Below, piece by piece: positions 17,627 through 25,514 of a DNA stretch of 64,000 nucleotides (position 1 is the stretch's first letter; the number at the start of each line of letters is the position of its first letter). The notes under the pieces were generated by a model that was given only the letters and a program-made list of their open reading frames with translations, had not been told where the DNA came from and ran no database searches. Origin of the DNA: Streptomyces sp. GQFP. Its GTDB lineage: Bacteria > Actinomycetota > Actinomycetes > Streptomycetales > Streptomycetaceae. The translations under genes and the position numbers were made by a program. Where the stretch lies: positions 8,184,001 to 8,248,000 of the forward strand of contig NZ_CP089312.1 in the NCBI RefSeq assembly GCF_021545335.1. Reading direction: 5' to 3'.

Positions 17627-18250
17627 CTAGCCAGCGCGATCGTCACTATCCGTAGCCTGATCCGACGCGTATGGTTCCTCTGCGGAAATGACTTCCGCTG
17701 CGCTTGTCAGCATGGCGGCGAAGTTGTCGTGCCGCTCAGGACCGGTGCCGTCGCCCGGCCACCACTCGTACGCGGTCCACTCGCCGTCCTGCCTGGCGCT
17801 GTCGGCAAACAGCACCCAATGGCCACCGCTGCCGCCGTCGTCATTTGAGATCAACAGGCACCGCTCGAATTTCTCGAGATCCTCGGCGAAGTATCCCGAG
17901 TCTGGCGACGACCAGTAGTCGAGGAGATCGGTCAGGTCAGGAAACCACCCGATTTCATCGACCTTGAGCAGATCGAGAAGGCCGATGCTTTTCCAGCCGT
18001 TGCTGGTCAGCAGGAAGTTCCGGTACATCGGCGGCAGCCGGACCCCAAGTCGCCTTTCAGCAGCCAGCACCGCCTCCTCGCTCGCCGGCCCGTAGCCAAG
18101 CCATCCAGCCTCCCGTTGGGCCTCACTCAGCAGGAACTGCGCCCTCCCATCCGACTCGGCCTCACGGAGAAGGCCCGAGTTCAGGAACGTGGAGCTGTAG
18201 TCACTGAGGAACCTGCGCCACTCGGCGACGGTCACCGGGGAGGGTTCCAC
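17627..18250 (-). CDS. SMI1/KNR4 (SUKH)-family protein
   Basis: A 207-aa protein. GTG 18250 has AAGGAG at 7 nt. The SUKH core is visible from residue ~55: 'ASEEAVLAAERRLGVRLPPMY' then 'NFLLTSNGW', followed by 'CLLISNDDGGSGGHWVLF' and 'AYEWWPGDG'. SUKH proteins are the commonest immunity proteins of bacterial polymorphic toxin systems. No toxin gene is adjacent, so it may be an orphan immunity protein. It faces a decayed transposase. Confidence 0.8.
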   Translation of the reverse strand: MEPSPVTVAEWRRFLSDYSSTFLNSGLLREAESDGRAQFLLSEAQREAGWLGYGPASEEAVLAAERRLGVRLPPMYRNFLLTSNGWKSIGLLDLLKVDEIGWFPDLTDLLDYWSSPDSGYFAEDLEKFERCLLISNDDGGSGGHWVLFADSARQDGEWTAYEWWPGDGTGPERHDNFAAMLTSAAEVISAEEPYASDQATDSDDRAG

Positions 18251-18317
18251 GCCTGAACTCCTTCGATGGAGCGATGGGTCGTAGGCATCCTGACACCGAT
18301 CCACATCACTCGAAAAG

Positions 18318-18926
18318 GTGCGCGTCCTGCGTCCAGCATTACTCCGATCCGTGAGGAGTTCCTCCGTCTGCTGCCCGCCCGGCAAGACTTGCACCCGCTG
18401 GGCCGCCACAATCCCCGGATCGAGGACGCGGTGGTCTTCGACCGGCTCGTTGTGGCACTGGTGTCGGGGATGGGCTACGAGCGGGTCGCGGACAAGGCGT
18501 GTTCGGCCACGACGATCCAGCGCCGGCGAGACGAGTGGATCGCTGCCGGTGTTGCCGGCCACCTGGTCGGGCTGTATCACCAAGGCACCAACGGGCGGCG
18601 AGTGCGCAGGCCGGTCCCCGGTGGACCGGGGCAAGCAGGGCCTCAAACGGTCCCAGCTCACCGACAGCTACGGCATACCGGTGGTCGGGCAACTCGGACA
18701 GGTCCCGCGGCACCCAGCCCTGAGCCCGGACGCCGGTTACGACTATGGGGCGGTCTACCGCGATCTCACCCAGCGCCACATCACACCCCGGATCTCGAAG
18801 CGGGGCACGGAGACCCGATCCCCGATCCAGACCGACGGCCGCTGGGTCGCAGAACGCACAAACTCCTGGATGAACAACTTCGGCAAGCTTCGCCGCAACA
18901 CCGAACGCCGCCGCGCCTGCACCTAG
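18318..18926 (+). pseudogene. Decayed IS5-family transposase
   Basis: One frame carries the N-terminal DUF4096-like part ('DAVVFDRLVVALVSGMGYERVAD'). The catalytic part continues in another frame after ~18600 ('SPVDRGKQGLKRSQLTDSYGIP'), with a large deletion before the C-terminal 'IQTDGRWVAERTNSWMNNFG' and 'KLRRNTERRRA'. The DDE core is incomplete, so the element is inactive. Terminal inverted repeats were not identified. Confidence 0.75.
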
Positions 18927-19331
18927 CTAGTTCTTCAGCGCCGGGCGTCACTAACGGCGGGCCGCCGCCCCGACTGCCGTCGCTCCGCATGACCCACACC
19001 GAGATCGAGATCACCGCAGAGACGAACACCCAAGGTCCGCCGGCCCAGGACAAATGACGTCCAACCGAACGCCTCGCTGGTCTTCGGCGAACCCGTCTCG
19101 TCCAGTCCGCTGTTCGTGGCAGCCGCGACATTTCAGCAGGTGCGGTGCGCAGGCCCTGTCTCGCAGAAAACAGTTATCCGAGAATTTACCCTCACGGTGT
19201 TGCAGTCGTCGGAAAGCGGGCGGCGTGCGTGGTCGTGACGGTAATCTCTTGCCGAGGTCGGATTTCTCTGCACAATTCGGCCATAGGCGGAAGCCTTTCT
19301 TCCGTGGCGCGAGTATGTGATTGTTTCGCTC
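18927..19331. other. Non-coding stretch
   Basis: No convincing gene, hairpin or repeat is seen between the transposase remnant and the lectin gene. Short open frames here lack ribosome-binding sites. The last ~100 bases presumably hold the lectin promoter. Confidence 0.5.
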
Positions 19332-19808
19332 ATGACATCATGGAGACGTAAGCTCAGGCTGACCGTGATCATGGGACTCAGTGCCTTTATGCTCGCCATC
19401 ACGGGCGCCTTGTCCCCCGCGTCCGCAGCGACCTACTGGTGGTACTCGAACACCAACGGATGTCTCGGCTCATCCGGAGGCAACGCTCTGGTGCTTCCTT
19501 GCACCTCCCAGACAACGCAGGACTGGTACTGGGGTACGGAGTCGAATCAGTGGCAAGGCCACACGATGCGCCGACTGGTGAATCGCTACACCGGTGCATG
19601 CCTGACCACCGACAACGCGACCGAGCTGAACGCCGTCTGGATGAGCCCCTGTGGAGGCGGCCGTTCCGGACAGTTCTGGACCGCCGACAACAACCACATC
19701 CAGAACCAGAACGGCAACTTCCTCATATCCGATCAGGACGGCACCCTGAATACCGTCCGCGAAGGCGCCGACGCGCCCGTCTTCCTTTGGTACGGGCATC
19801 TGGTCTGA
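19332..19808 (+). CDS. Secreted ricin-B-type lectin domain protein
   Basis: A 158-aa protein. A signal peptide (residues 1-32, ending 'SPASA') is followed by a single beta-trefoil-like lectin domain with QxW motifs 'QDW' and 'QFW' and paired cysteines ('CLGSSG', 'VLPC', 'GACL', 'SPCGG'). It probably binds a carbohydrate outside the cell. No catalytic domain is attached. ATG 19332 or GTG 19317 are both possible; neither has a good ribosome-binding site. A strong terminator follows 30 bp downstream. Confidence 0.78.
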   Translation: MTSWRRKLRLTVIMGLSAFMLAITGALSPASAATYWWYSNTNGCLGSSGGNALVLPCTSQTTQDWYWGTESNQWQGHTMRRLVNRYTGACLTTDNATELNAVWMSPCGGGRSGQFWTADNNHIQNQNGNFLISDQDGTLNTVREGADAPVFLWYGHLV

Positions 19809-19837
19809 AAGTCAGTTCCACCTTCGACGCCGTAGCA

Positions 19838-19880
19838 CAGTGCCCTTTCCCGGGATGTGAGTTCCCGGGAAAGGGCACTG
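19838..19880 (+). terminator. 17-bp perfect hairpin terminator of the lectin gene
   Basis: The arms CAGTGCCCTTTCCCGGG and its exact complement enclose 9 nt. It begins 30 bp after the lectin stop. Confidence 0.85.
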
Positions 19881-19921
19881 CGGGATCATCGGTCTTTCCG
19901 GGCGCCTGCCCCGCTGATCAA

Positions 19922-19976
19922 GCCGACTCCCGCACCCATTGGTAATAGGCAACCGCCGATCCTTCCCGAACCCCTT
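19922..19976 (-). pseudogene. Copy of the nadE 3' end (native orientation)
   Basis: About 55 bp match the last codons and stop region of nadE (34914-34969), with one base missing (CGCACCC versus CGCCACCC). It encodes the antisense of 'GFGKDRRLPITNG'. It ends exactly where the inverted nadE block begins nearby. Confidence 0.85.
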
Positions 19977-19990
19977 AGCCCGCAATGAAC

Positions 19991-20064
19991 TTCGACGCGG
20001 AGTTGGTGACTCGGGTGCTGCGGATGGTGGATACGGCGGAGTACAAGCGGCGGCAGTATCCGCC
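19991..20064 (+). pseudogene. Inverted copy of an internal nadE segment
   Basis: About 74 bp are identical to the reverse complement of nadE (34987-35060 region) and read in plus sense as 'FDAELVTRVLRMVDTAEYKR' then 'RQYPP'. The orientation is opposite to the preceding nadE scrap and the sequence is fused directly to an efflux-pump fragment, recording an inversion-plus-fusion event. Confidence 0.85.
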
Positions 20065-21010
20065 AACGCGCTGTCGGCGTTCGCCCCGACCTACGACTAC
20101 CTCCTGGCCGCCCGCTTCCTGAGCGGACTGCCGCACGGCGCGTTCTTCGGCGTGGGCGCGGTGGTGGCCACGACGATGGTGGCCCCCGAGCGCAAGGCCC
20201 GTTCGGTCTCCCTGATGTTCCTGGGCCTGACGGTCGCGAACGTGGTCGGCGTTCCCGTGGCGACGGCGATGGGCCAGCAGCTGGGCTGGCGGGCGACCTT
20301 CCTGGGCGTGAGCGTGATCGGCGTGGCGGCGATAGGAGCACTGGCGCTGCTGGTCCCGCAGACCCGGACGGAAGCACCGGTGGCGGGCCTGCGAGGCGAA
20401 CTGGCCGCGCTGCGATCGGTCCCGGTGTGGCTGGCCCTGGGGACGACGGTGGCGGGCTTCGGCGCACTGTTCTCGGCGTACAGCTACATCACGCCGATGC
20501 TGACGGACTCCGCGGGCTACAAGGACTCCAGCGTGACGGTGCTGCTGGCGCTGTTCGGGGTGGGCGCGACGATAGGCAACCTGCTGGGCGGCCGGCTGGC
20601 GGACCACGCGATGCGCGGCACGCTGTTCGGCGGGTTGGTGTCACTGGCCGTCGTACTGGGCGCGTTCCCGCTGCTGATGAGTACGGTGTGGAGCGCGGCG
20701 TTGGCGGTCGTGCTGCTGGGCGTGGCGGCGTTCGGAGAAGGCGTCGACGGCCCCGTCCTTGACGTCCTCGGCGAACCAGGCGGCGTTCAACCTGGCGAAT
20801 GCCGGGGGAGCGTGGGTCGGGGATCTCGCCTTGGCGGCGGGACTGGAGGTGACGTCTCCGGCGGTGGTGGGGGCGGGGCTGGCTCTGCTGGGGCTGGGAG
20901 TGGCCGGGACGGCGTACGTGGTGGACAGGCGCGGCGTGACTCCGTCGGCTGGGCGGGAGCGGTTGGTGGCGTCGCATATGCCGGAGCGGGCGGAGCGGGT
21001 GCACCACTGA
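20065..21010 (+). pseudogene. Truncated, frameshifted copy of the DHA1 efflux pump at 4498
   Basis: Near-identical to codons 88-414 of the pump at 4498-5742, lacking its first 87 codons. After 20733 a 32-bp deletion, relative to the parent's 'ITGSPLQLMVM' segment, shifts the frame, so the C-terminal part ('NQAAFNLANAGGAWVG') continues in another frame to a stop at 21008-21010. Divergence from the parent is small, so the duplication is recent. Confidence 0.9.
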
Positions 21011-21092
21011 GGGGGTTTGCCCACTCAAGTGGTGGCCGGGGACTGGTGGTGGGTGGCGTCGATAGTCGCTGGCGGACGTTCTGAGGCAGCGG

Positions 21093-21425
21093 TTGAATGC
21101 CTCGGTGAGCGACTACTGGACGCCCGCCCATCACGCGGTCGAGTTCGAGGACGCGGAGACCCTGGCGCGGCTGCTGGCCGAGGGGGCCGACCCCGATGAG
21201 GTCTTCAGCAACATGACGCTGCTGACGCATGCGATCGACGTCGAGGGCGACAGATCGCTGCAGAGCGGCAAACCGTTGACCGTGCACACCACCGCCGTGC
21301 TGCTGGCCTTCGGAGCCGATCCGGAACTCGCCGATCCCGACGGCCACACCCCCATGGACATGGCCGAGCACTACGGCCACGACCCGGCGGCGAAGCTCCT
21401 GCGGGCCCACATCGGCGGCCGATGA
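21093..21425 (+). CDS. Small ankyrin-repeat protein
   Basis: A 110-aa protein with about three ankyrin units: 'WTPAHHAVEFEDAETLARLL', 'AEGADPDE...TLLTHAID' and 'LLAFGADPELADPDGHTPMD'. No signal peptide or membrane segment is seen. TTG 21093 has GAGGCAG upstream; GTG 21105 is an alternative. Such short ankyrin proteins mediate protein-protein contacts; the partner is unknown. An 18-bp minisatellite begins 28 bp downstream. Confidence 0.7.
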   Translation: MNASVSDYWTPAHHAVEFEDAETLARLLAEGADPDEVFSNMTLLTHAIDVEGDRSLQSGKPLTVHTTAVLLAFGADPELADPDGHTPMDMAEHYGHDPAAKLLRAHIGGR

Positions 21426-21453
21426 GTTTCCCCGCGCCCTGGAGTCAGTCAGG

Positions 21454-21633
21454 GTGGAACCGAACCGCAAGGTGGAACCGAACCGCAAGGTGGAACCGAA
21501 CCGCAAGGTGGAACCGAACCGCAAGGTGGAACCGAACCGCAAGGTGGAACCGAACCGCAAGGTGGAACCGAACCGCAAGGTGGAACCGAACCGCAAGGTG
21601 GAACCGAACCGCAAGGTGGAACCGAACCGCAAG
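21454..21633 (+). repeat. 10 x 18-bp perfect tandem repeat (minisatellite)
   Basis: Ten identical copies of GTGGAACCGAACCGCAAG, plus a degenerate partial copy at 21634, fill the gap between the ankyrin gene and the reductase gene. Each frame is open, giving VEPNRK in one plus frame and WNRTAR in another. Perfect identity implies recent expansion by slippage. No spacers are present, so it is not a CRISPR array. Confidence 0.97.
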
Positions 21634-21698
21634 GTGGAACCGAGCCGGCTGAGAACCAGCCACGGGACACACCCCGAGACGTACCCAGGAGACCCGAG

Positions 21699-22271
21699 AT
21701 GCGCACCCTGATCAGCACCGCTTTCGTCTCGCTCGACGGCGTCGTGGAGGCCCCGGGCGGCGAGCCCGGTTACCGGAACTCCGGGTGGACCTTCAAGGAC
21801 ATCGAGTTCCTGCCGGAGGCGTACGAACTCAAGGGCCGGGAGCAGAAGGAAGCCACCGCGATGATGCTGGGCCGGACCAGCTACGAGGCGTTCAGCCCGG
21901 TCTGGCCGGCCATGGAGGACTTCGCCGACTACAAGGTGATGCCGAAGTACGTCGTCTCCACCACCCTCACCGAGGCCGACCTGGTCCCGAACTGGGGCGA
22001 GACCACGATCCTGCGCTCGCTCGACGACGTGGCCGCCCTGAAGGAGACGGAGGGCGGCCCGATCATCATCCACGGCAGTGCCACCCTCAACCGAAACCTC
22101 TCCGACGCCGGCCTCATCGACCGCTACCACCTGCTGGTCTTCCCGCTGCTGCTCGGTGCGGGCAAGCGTCTGTTCAGCGACACGGACAAGGACGCCCAGA
22201 AGCTGAAGCTCGTCGAGTCCGAGGTGTACGCCAACGGCCTGCAGAAGAACGTGTTCGACGTCGTCCGCTGA
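21699..22271 (+). CDS. RibD C-terminal / dihydrofolate-reductase-fold protein
   Basis: A 190-aa cytoplasmic protein. The opening 'MRTLISTAFVSLDGVVEAPG', the central 'AMMLGRTSYEAFSPVW', the nucleotide-binding 'GPIIIHGSATLNRNL' and the C-terminal 'DRYHLLVFPLLLGAGKRLF' are diagnostic of the RibD_C/YyaP group. These are NADPH-dependent reductases of unknown substrate, not true folate enzymes. AGGAGA lies 6 nt before ATG 21699. Confidence 0.88.
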   Translation: MRTLISTAFVSLDGVVEAPGGEPGYRNSGWTFKDIEFLPEAYELKGREQKEATAMMLGRTSYEAFSPVWPAMEDFADYKVMPKYVVSTTLTEADLVPNWGETTILRSLDDVAALKETEGGPIIIHGSATLNRNLSDAGLIDRYHLLVFPLLLGAGKRLFSDTDKDAQKLKLVESEVYANGLQKNVFDVVR

Positions 22272-22299
22272 GGGTCCGCCCGAAGGCGGACCACGGTGA

Positions 22300-22491
22300 C
22301 TACTGAGCATCCAACGCACGTGGAACGAACGCTGTTTGGTGGCAGCGGCACGTGCACACCAGATAGCGCAGTCCCGGAATGCCGCTCTCCCGGGGCTTCG
22401 CGTCCTGGCACTGGCCGTGGGTGCCGATGGTGCAGAGGCTGGACACGAACGGGGGTTCCGGAGGCCAGGCAGGCTCGGGGGCGAGGGTCAT
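22300..22491 (-). CDS. Small Cys-rich hypothetical protein
   Basis: A 63-aa product with Cys residues clustered in 'SLCTIGTHGQCQ' and 'YLVCTCRCHQ', suggesting metal binding. The function is not recognised. Its ATG overlaps the preceding stop (ATGA), making it the last of four tiny coupled genes downstream of the intron-split ATP-binding gene. Confidence 0.55.
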   Translation of the reverse strand: MTLAPEPAWPPEPPFVSSLCTIGTHGQCQDAKPRESGIPGLRYLVCTCRCHQTAFVPRALDAQ

Positions 22492-22688
22492 TCGTCCGTC
22501 CCCCTGCCGGGGTTGGTCATGGGGTAGAGCGGGATGACGTTCCAGGTGCCGCCCCGAGGGTCCCGGTGATCCCCGTCGTGCCCGTGGGGGAGGACGCACG
22601 CGCCTACCTCGCTGAGAATCGGGGCGCCGTACAACAGGGAAGCGCGGAGCTTCCCGCACCGGGCCGTGTTCGTTGTCGGCTGCGTCAT
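22488..22688 (-). CDS. Small hypothetical protein with Cys/His pattern
   Basis: A 66-aa product containing 'ARCGKLRASLLYG', 'VGACVLPHGHDGDHRDPRGG' and 'TWNVIPLYP'. The C/H spacing suggests a small zinc-ribbon-like fold. It starts within the last codon of the preceding gene (ATGA overlap). The function is unknown; proteins of this kind recur in Streptomyces next to WhiJ-type regulators. Confidence 0.55.
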   Translation of the reverse strand: MTQPTTNTARCGKLRASLLYGAPILSEVGACVLPHGHDGDHRDPRGGTWNVIPLYPMTNPGRGTDE

Positions 22689-22888
22689 CGGTCGCCTCCG
22701 GCGTAGGCGTGACGGTAACTCGCCCAGAGTTCCCGCCCGTTCTCGCAGCCGTCCTGTGCTTTGCGCACGCTCTTGCAGCCGTCGACGCACTTGCGGGTGT
22801 GCTCGTGCCACAGGCGGTAGGCGCGCAGCATGGGCAGTTCGGCCTGCCGCACGGCCGCGCTGACTCTCGTGCTCCTTGCGCTGCTCAT
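22685..22888 (-). CDS. Small hypothetical protein (Cys-containing helical)
   Basis: A 67-aa product, helical and charged, with three cysteines in 'HTRKCVDGCKSVRKAQDGC'. The function is not recognised. It overlaps both neighbours by ATGA. ATG 22888 is used; TTG 22897 is an alternative. Confidence 0.5.
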   Translation of the reverse strand: MSSARSTRVSAAVRQAELPMLRAYRLWHEHTRKCVDGCKSVRKAQDGCENGRELWASYRHAYAGGDR

Positions 22889-23259
22889 CGGCCGCAACCA
22901 CTTGCCGGGACGGAGATCCGGATGCCGAGGCTGTACGGCCGTACCCGGGCCGCACGGAGTGCCGTGGCCGTTCCCGAGGCCAGGCTCTCGGTTAGAGCAG
23001 GCAGGTACGGCCGTGACAGGCGGGACGCCGAACCGTCCAGAGGTGCCCGGTCGGTACTGTACGGCGACCGGCGTGGAGACAGCACCCGTGCGGTGAGGAT
23101 CGGGTAACCCTCTACGTTCCCCTTCGTAGTGGTCGCGACAGTTCGAATCGTCATCGGCACCTTGCGGCGGCTACCGGTCGCGGGCAGTAGGCGGGCCAGG
23201 CTCCAGAGGGCCAGAGCCGCCAGTGCCCAGTGCAGCGCCGCAGCGCTACGCTCTGCCAT
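22885..23259 (-). CDS. Small protein with one N-terminal membrane helix
   Basis: A 124-aa product. Residues ~5-30 ('AAALHWALAALALWSLARLL') form a membrane helix or signal anchor; the rest is basic and proline-rich and includes 'LDGSASRLSRPYLPAL'. ATG 23259 has GGGAG at 9 nt. It overlaps the end of the ATP-binding gene by 14 bp and the next gene by 4 bp. The function is unknown. Confidence 0.55.
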   Translation of the reverse strand: MAERSAAALHWALAALALWSLARLLPATGSRRKVPMTIRTVATTTKGNVEGYPILTARVLSPRRSPYSTDRAPLDGSASRLSRPYLPALTESLASGTATALRAARVRPYSLGIRISVPASGCGR

Positions 23260-23583
23260 GTTCATCAACTCCCATGCGGTTGGTGGGCCACGCTCCCGGA
23301 CGGTCGCCGCGTCGCGGGGCTCTCTGTTCGCTGTTCGGGGCGGTGTTCACGCACACTCCCCTGGGGATCGCGAGGGAGCACCACGTCACCTCTCCACCGC
23401 GACTGACGCCCCACTCGCGCGCAATGGCGGCGACGATCAGCAGCCCTCGGCCGCTCTCGTCGTCGTGCCCTGCCACGCGTGGTTTGGCCGACTTCGGTGT
23501 CCCGTCGGCGACTTCGACACGCAGTTCGCCGGAGTGGCGCTGCTGCACGCGGAGGTTCACCGAGGTGCCATCGGAGTGCTGGA
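23246..23583 (-). CDS. ATP-binding (HATPase, RsbW-like) protein, exon 2
   Basis: This is the 3' exon of the gene begun at 26241. It encodes the C-terminal half of a GHKL ATPase: 'HSDGTSVNLRVQQ', the G1-box-like 'RVEVADGTPKSAKPR' and the G2 box 'ESGRGLLIVAAIAREWGV'. Joined to exon 1 (26049-26241), the spliced ORF is 531 nt (176 aa), and the split codon A|TC restores 'VTNAIQHSDG', the expected N-box. Without splicing this half has no good start. Such proteins are cytoplasmic anti-sigma-factor-like kinases/ATPases associated with WhiJ/AbaA loci. Confidence 0.8.
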
Positions 23584-23645
23584 GTACCGGTAGGCCACTG
23601 GCGAGGTGTCCGCTGAACGGATCCTTCTCCAGTGGCCCCCGGTCC

Positions 23646-23680
23646 GAACCCGCCGTGCACCCTTTCGATGCAGCGGGCTC
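23646..23680 (-). ncRNA. Group II intron domain V
   Basis: A 35-nt catalytic hairpin beginning GAGCCCGCTGCATC, with a GAAA tetraloop region and closing GGCGGGTTC. This is the canonical GAGCCG...GAAA...CGGTTC pattern of domain V. It lies 22 nt after the maturase stop and upstream of domain VI, as required. Confidence 0.92.
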
Positions 23681-23702
23681 TCCAGTGACTTGTGCGTGTT
23701 CC

Positions 23703-25514
23703 TCATCCTTGGTCCGCATGGATCCCTCCGTGGCAAGGCGGGCAGACCACGAGAGTTCTGCGCCGCTTCTTGAGCATCAGCTGTGCCCATGCGGTCCGTT
23801 CACCCTTGCCGTGAAGCCCTGCGAGGGAGCGAACTTGGTGTACTTCCACCGAAGATCGCTCATCGCAGAGTTCGCACCATCCCTTGCGGAGCCGGTCGAT
23901 GAGCTGACTGCCGCGCGGGCGGCTGCGGGGGGTGAACTGGGTGGGCGGCAGGTCGTCGATGACGGCCGTCCGCTTGCGGGTGAGGGGAATACCACCGAAC
24001 CGTGCGATCAGTGGTTTTCTGCCTGGCCGTTCGACCCGGGCCTCGAAGCACCTGCGTGGTCCTTGGGGTGTCTTGATGGTGGTTTTGTACTTGTTGGCCA
24101 TCGTCGTCACCCTCGACCGGTGCTTGGCGGCCAGGGTCTTGAGCAGGGAGGTCAGCATGACCCCCTTGAGCCGGTCGAGTCTCCAGACGTCGCCGGCCAG
24201 CAGGTAGTACTGAACGATGCCCCGGTACTGCGCTCCGTAGATGCCGACGATGTCAAGGGGTGTGCATACGGTCAGCGGGAGCAGGTGCGCGGGTTTTCCG
24301 TGCTTGAGGAAGGGGGCGCATTTGGCTTTGATCACGTCCTTGGGCACCCGGAGTTGGATCTTCCCGTTGATGGAGCGTGCACCACGGTTGATGCGGCCGC
24401 CCCGGGAGATCTTGTCGTCGGCGTGCTGGACGGTGATCTCGTAGCCGAGGAACCGTGCGGCCTGGGTGCGGCCGTGGGTGATCAGGGTCTTGTCCTGGTT
24501 CAGTTCCAGCTTGAGGTCATCGCGCAGGAACTCGACCAGACGTTGTTTGATCGTCTCGGCTTCTGCCTTGGGTCCGGTGAACCCGAGGAGGTGGTCGTCC
24601 GCGTAGCGGATATAGCGCAGTCTGCGGTAGCCGGGATCTTGTGGATCACCGGCCGGAAGGCTGCGTAACTGCTTGCGCCATGCGCGGACTTGAGCGGACT
24701 CGGTGTGCTCCTTTCGGTAGGCGAGCCGCTTCCTTTCGGCGTTGATCGCGTTCTCCAGGTCTCGGTATGCCTGGTTCTTGCGCCTGGCTTTCCCTCGGGT
24801 GTATTCCGGGATGAGAACTGTCTCGACGAAGGTGTCCAGCCGGTCCAGGTAAATATTGGACAGGAGAGGGGAGAGGACGCCGCCCTGCGGGGCTCCCGAC
24901 AAGGTGGCATGCCATTTCCAGTCCTCCAAGTATCCCGCCTGGAACATCTGTTGAATCAGGCGTAGGAGCCGGTTGTCGTGGATCTTCTCCGCCAGGATCG
25001 CCGCCATGACGTCATGGTCGAGCGATCCGAAGCAGTCGGAGATATCTCCCTCGACGAACCAGGTCGTCCCTGTCCAGTTGTATGTCACCTCGGACAGCGC
25101 CGTGTGACAGCCCCGGCCGGGACGGAAACCGTGTGAACGGCCAGAGAAGCGGGGCTCGTAATACGCCTCCAGCAGGAGGCGGATCACTTCGCCCACGAGC
25201 TTGTCCGACCAGGACGGCAGGCCCAGCGGCCTCAATTTCCCGTTGGACTTCGGGATGTGTGTGCGCCGCACGGGTTTGAAGCGGTAGCGCTCGTGGCGCA
25301 TGGCTTCGATGATGCGTCCGATCTTGGCTTCGGACATGCCGTCCGCGGTCTCCCCGCAGACCCCGGGGGTCATCGCACCATGGTTGGCATAGATGCGCCC
25401 GTAGGCGAGCAGATACAGGTTCGGGTTGAACAGCTGTCGATACAGTTCGCTGCACGGCAGGCCCTGCCTGCCGCGTTCACGCAGGACATCAAGTACCGTT
25501 TCGGCGTTCTGCAT
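23703..25514 (-). CDS. Group II intron reverse transcriptase/maturase with HNH endonuclease
   Basis: A 603-aa multifunctional protein. The RT fingers-palm spans residues ~60-350, with 'HGFRPGRGCHTAL' and the catalytic 'YIRYADDHLLGF' (YADD 304-307). A maturase X domain spans ~390-480. The C-terminal HNH endonuclease has Cys547/Cys550, His559, Cys591/Cys594 and His595/His599 ('CELC', 'VHQVR', 'CPPCHGGIH'). It binds intron RNA, promotes splicing and drives retrohoming. All key residues are present, so the intron should be mobile. Leu283 is encoded by TTA (24666-24668), a bldA-dependent codon. Confidence 0.95.
   Translation of the reverse strand: MQNAETVLDVLRERGRQGLPCSELYRQLFNPNLYLLAYGRIYANHGAMTPGVCGETADGMSEAKIGRIIEAMRHERYRFKPVRRTHIPKSNGKLRPLGLPSWSDKLVGEVIRLLLEAYYEPRFSGRSHGFRPGRGCHTALSEVTYNWTGTTWFVEGDISDCFGSLDHDVMAAILAEKIHDNRLLRLIQQMFQAGYLEDWKWHATLSGAPQGGVLSPLLSNIYLDRLDTFVETVLIPEYTRGKARRKNQAYRDLENAINAERKRLAYRKEHTESAQVRAWRKQLRSLPAGDPQDPGYRRLRYIRYADDHLLGFTGPKAEAETIKQRLVEFLRDDLKLELNQDKTLITHGRTQAARFLGYEITVQHADDKISRGGRINRGARSINGKIQLRVPKDVIKAKCAPFLKHGKPAHLLPLTVCTPLDIVGIYGAQYRGIVQYYLLAGDVWRLDRLKGVMLTSLLKTLAAKHRSRVTTMANKYKTTIKTPQGPRRCFEARVERPGRKPLIARFGGIPLTRKRTAVIDDLPPTQFTPRSRPRGSQLIDRLRKGWCELCDERSSVEVHQVRSLAGLHGKGERTAWAQLMLKKRRRTLVVCPPCHGGIHADQG

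Noticed and set aside
20065..21010. A functional second efflux pump
   Set aside because: Lacks the first 87 codons and has a 32-bp frameshifting deletion, so it cannot make a working transporter.
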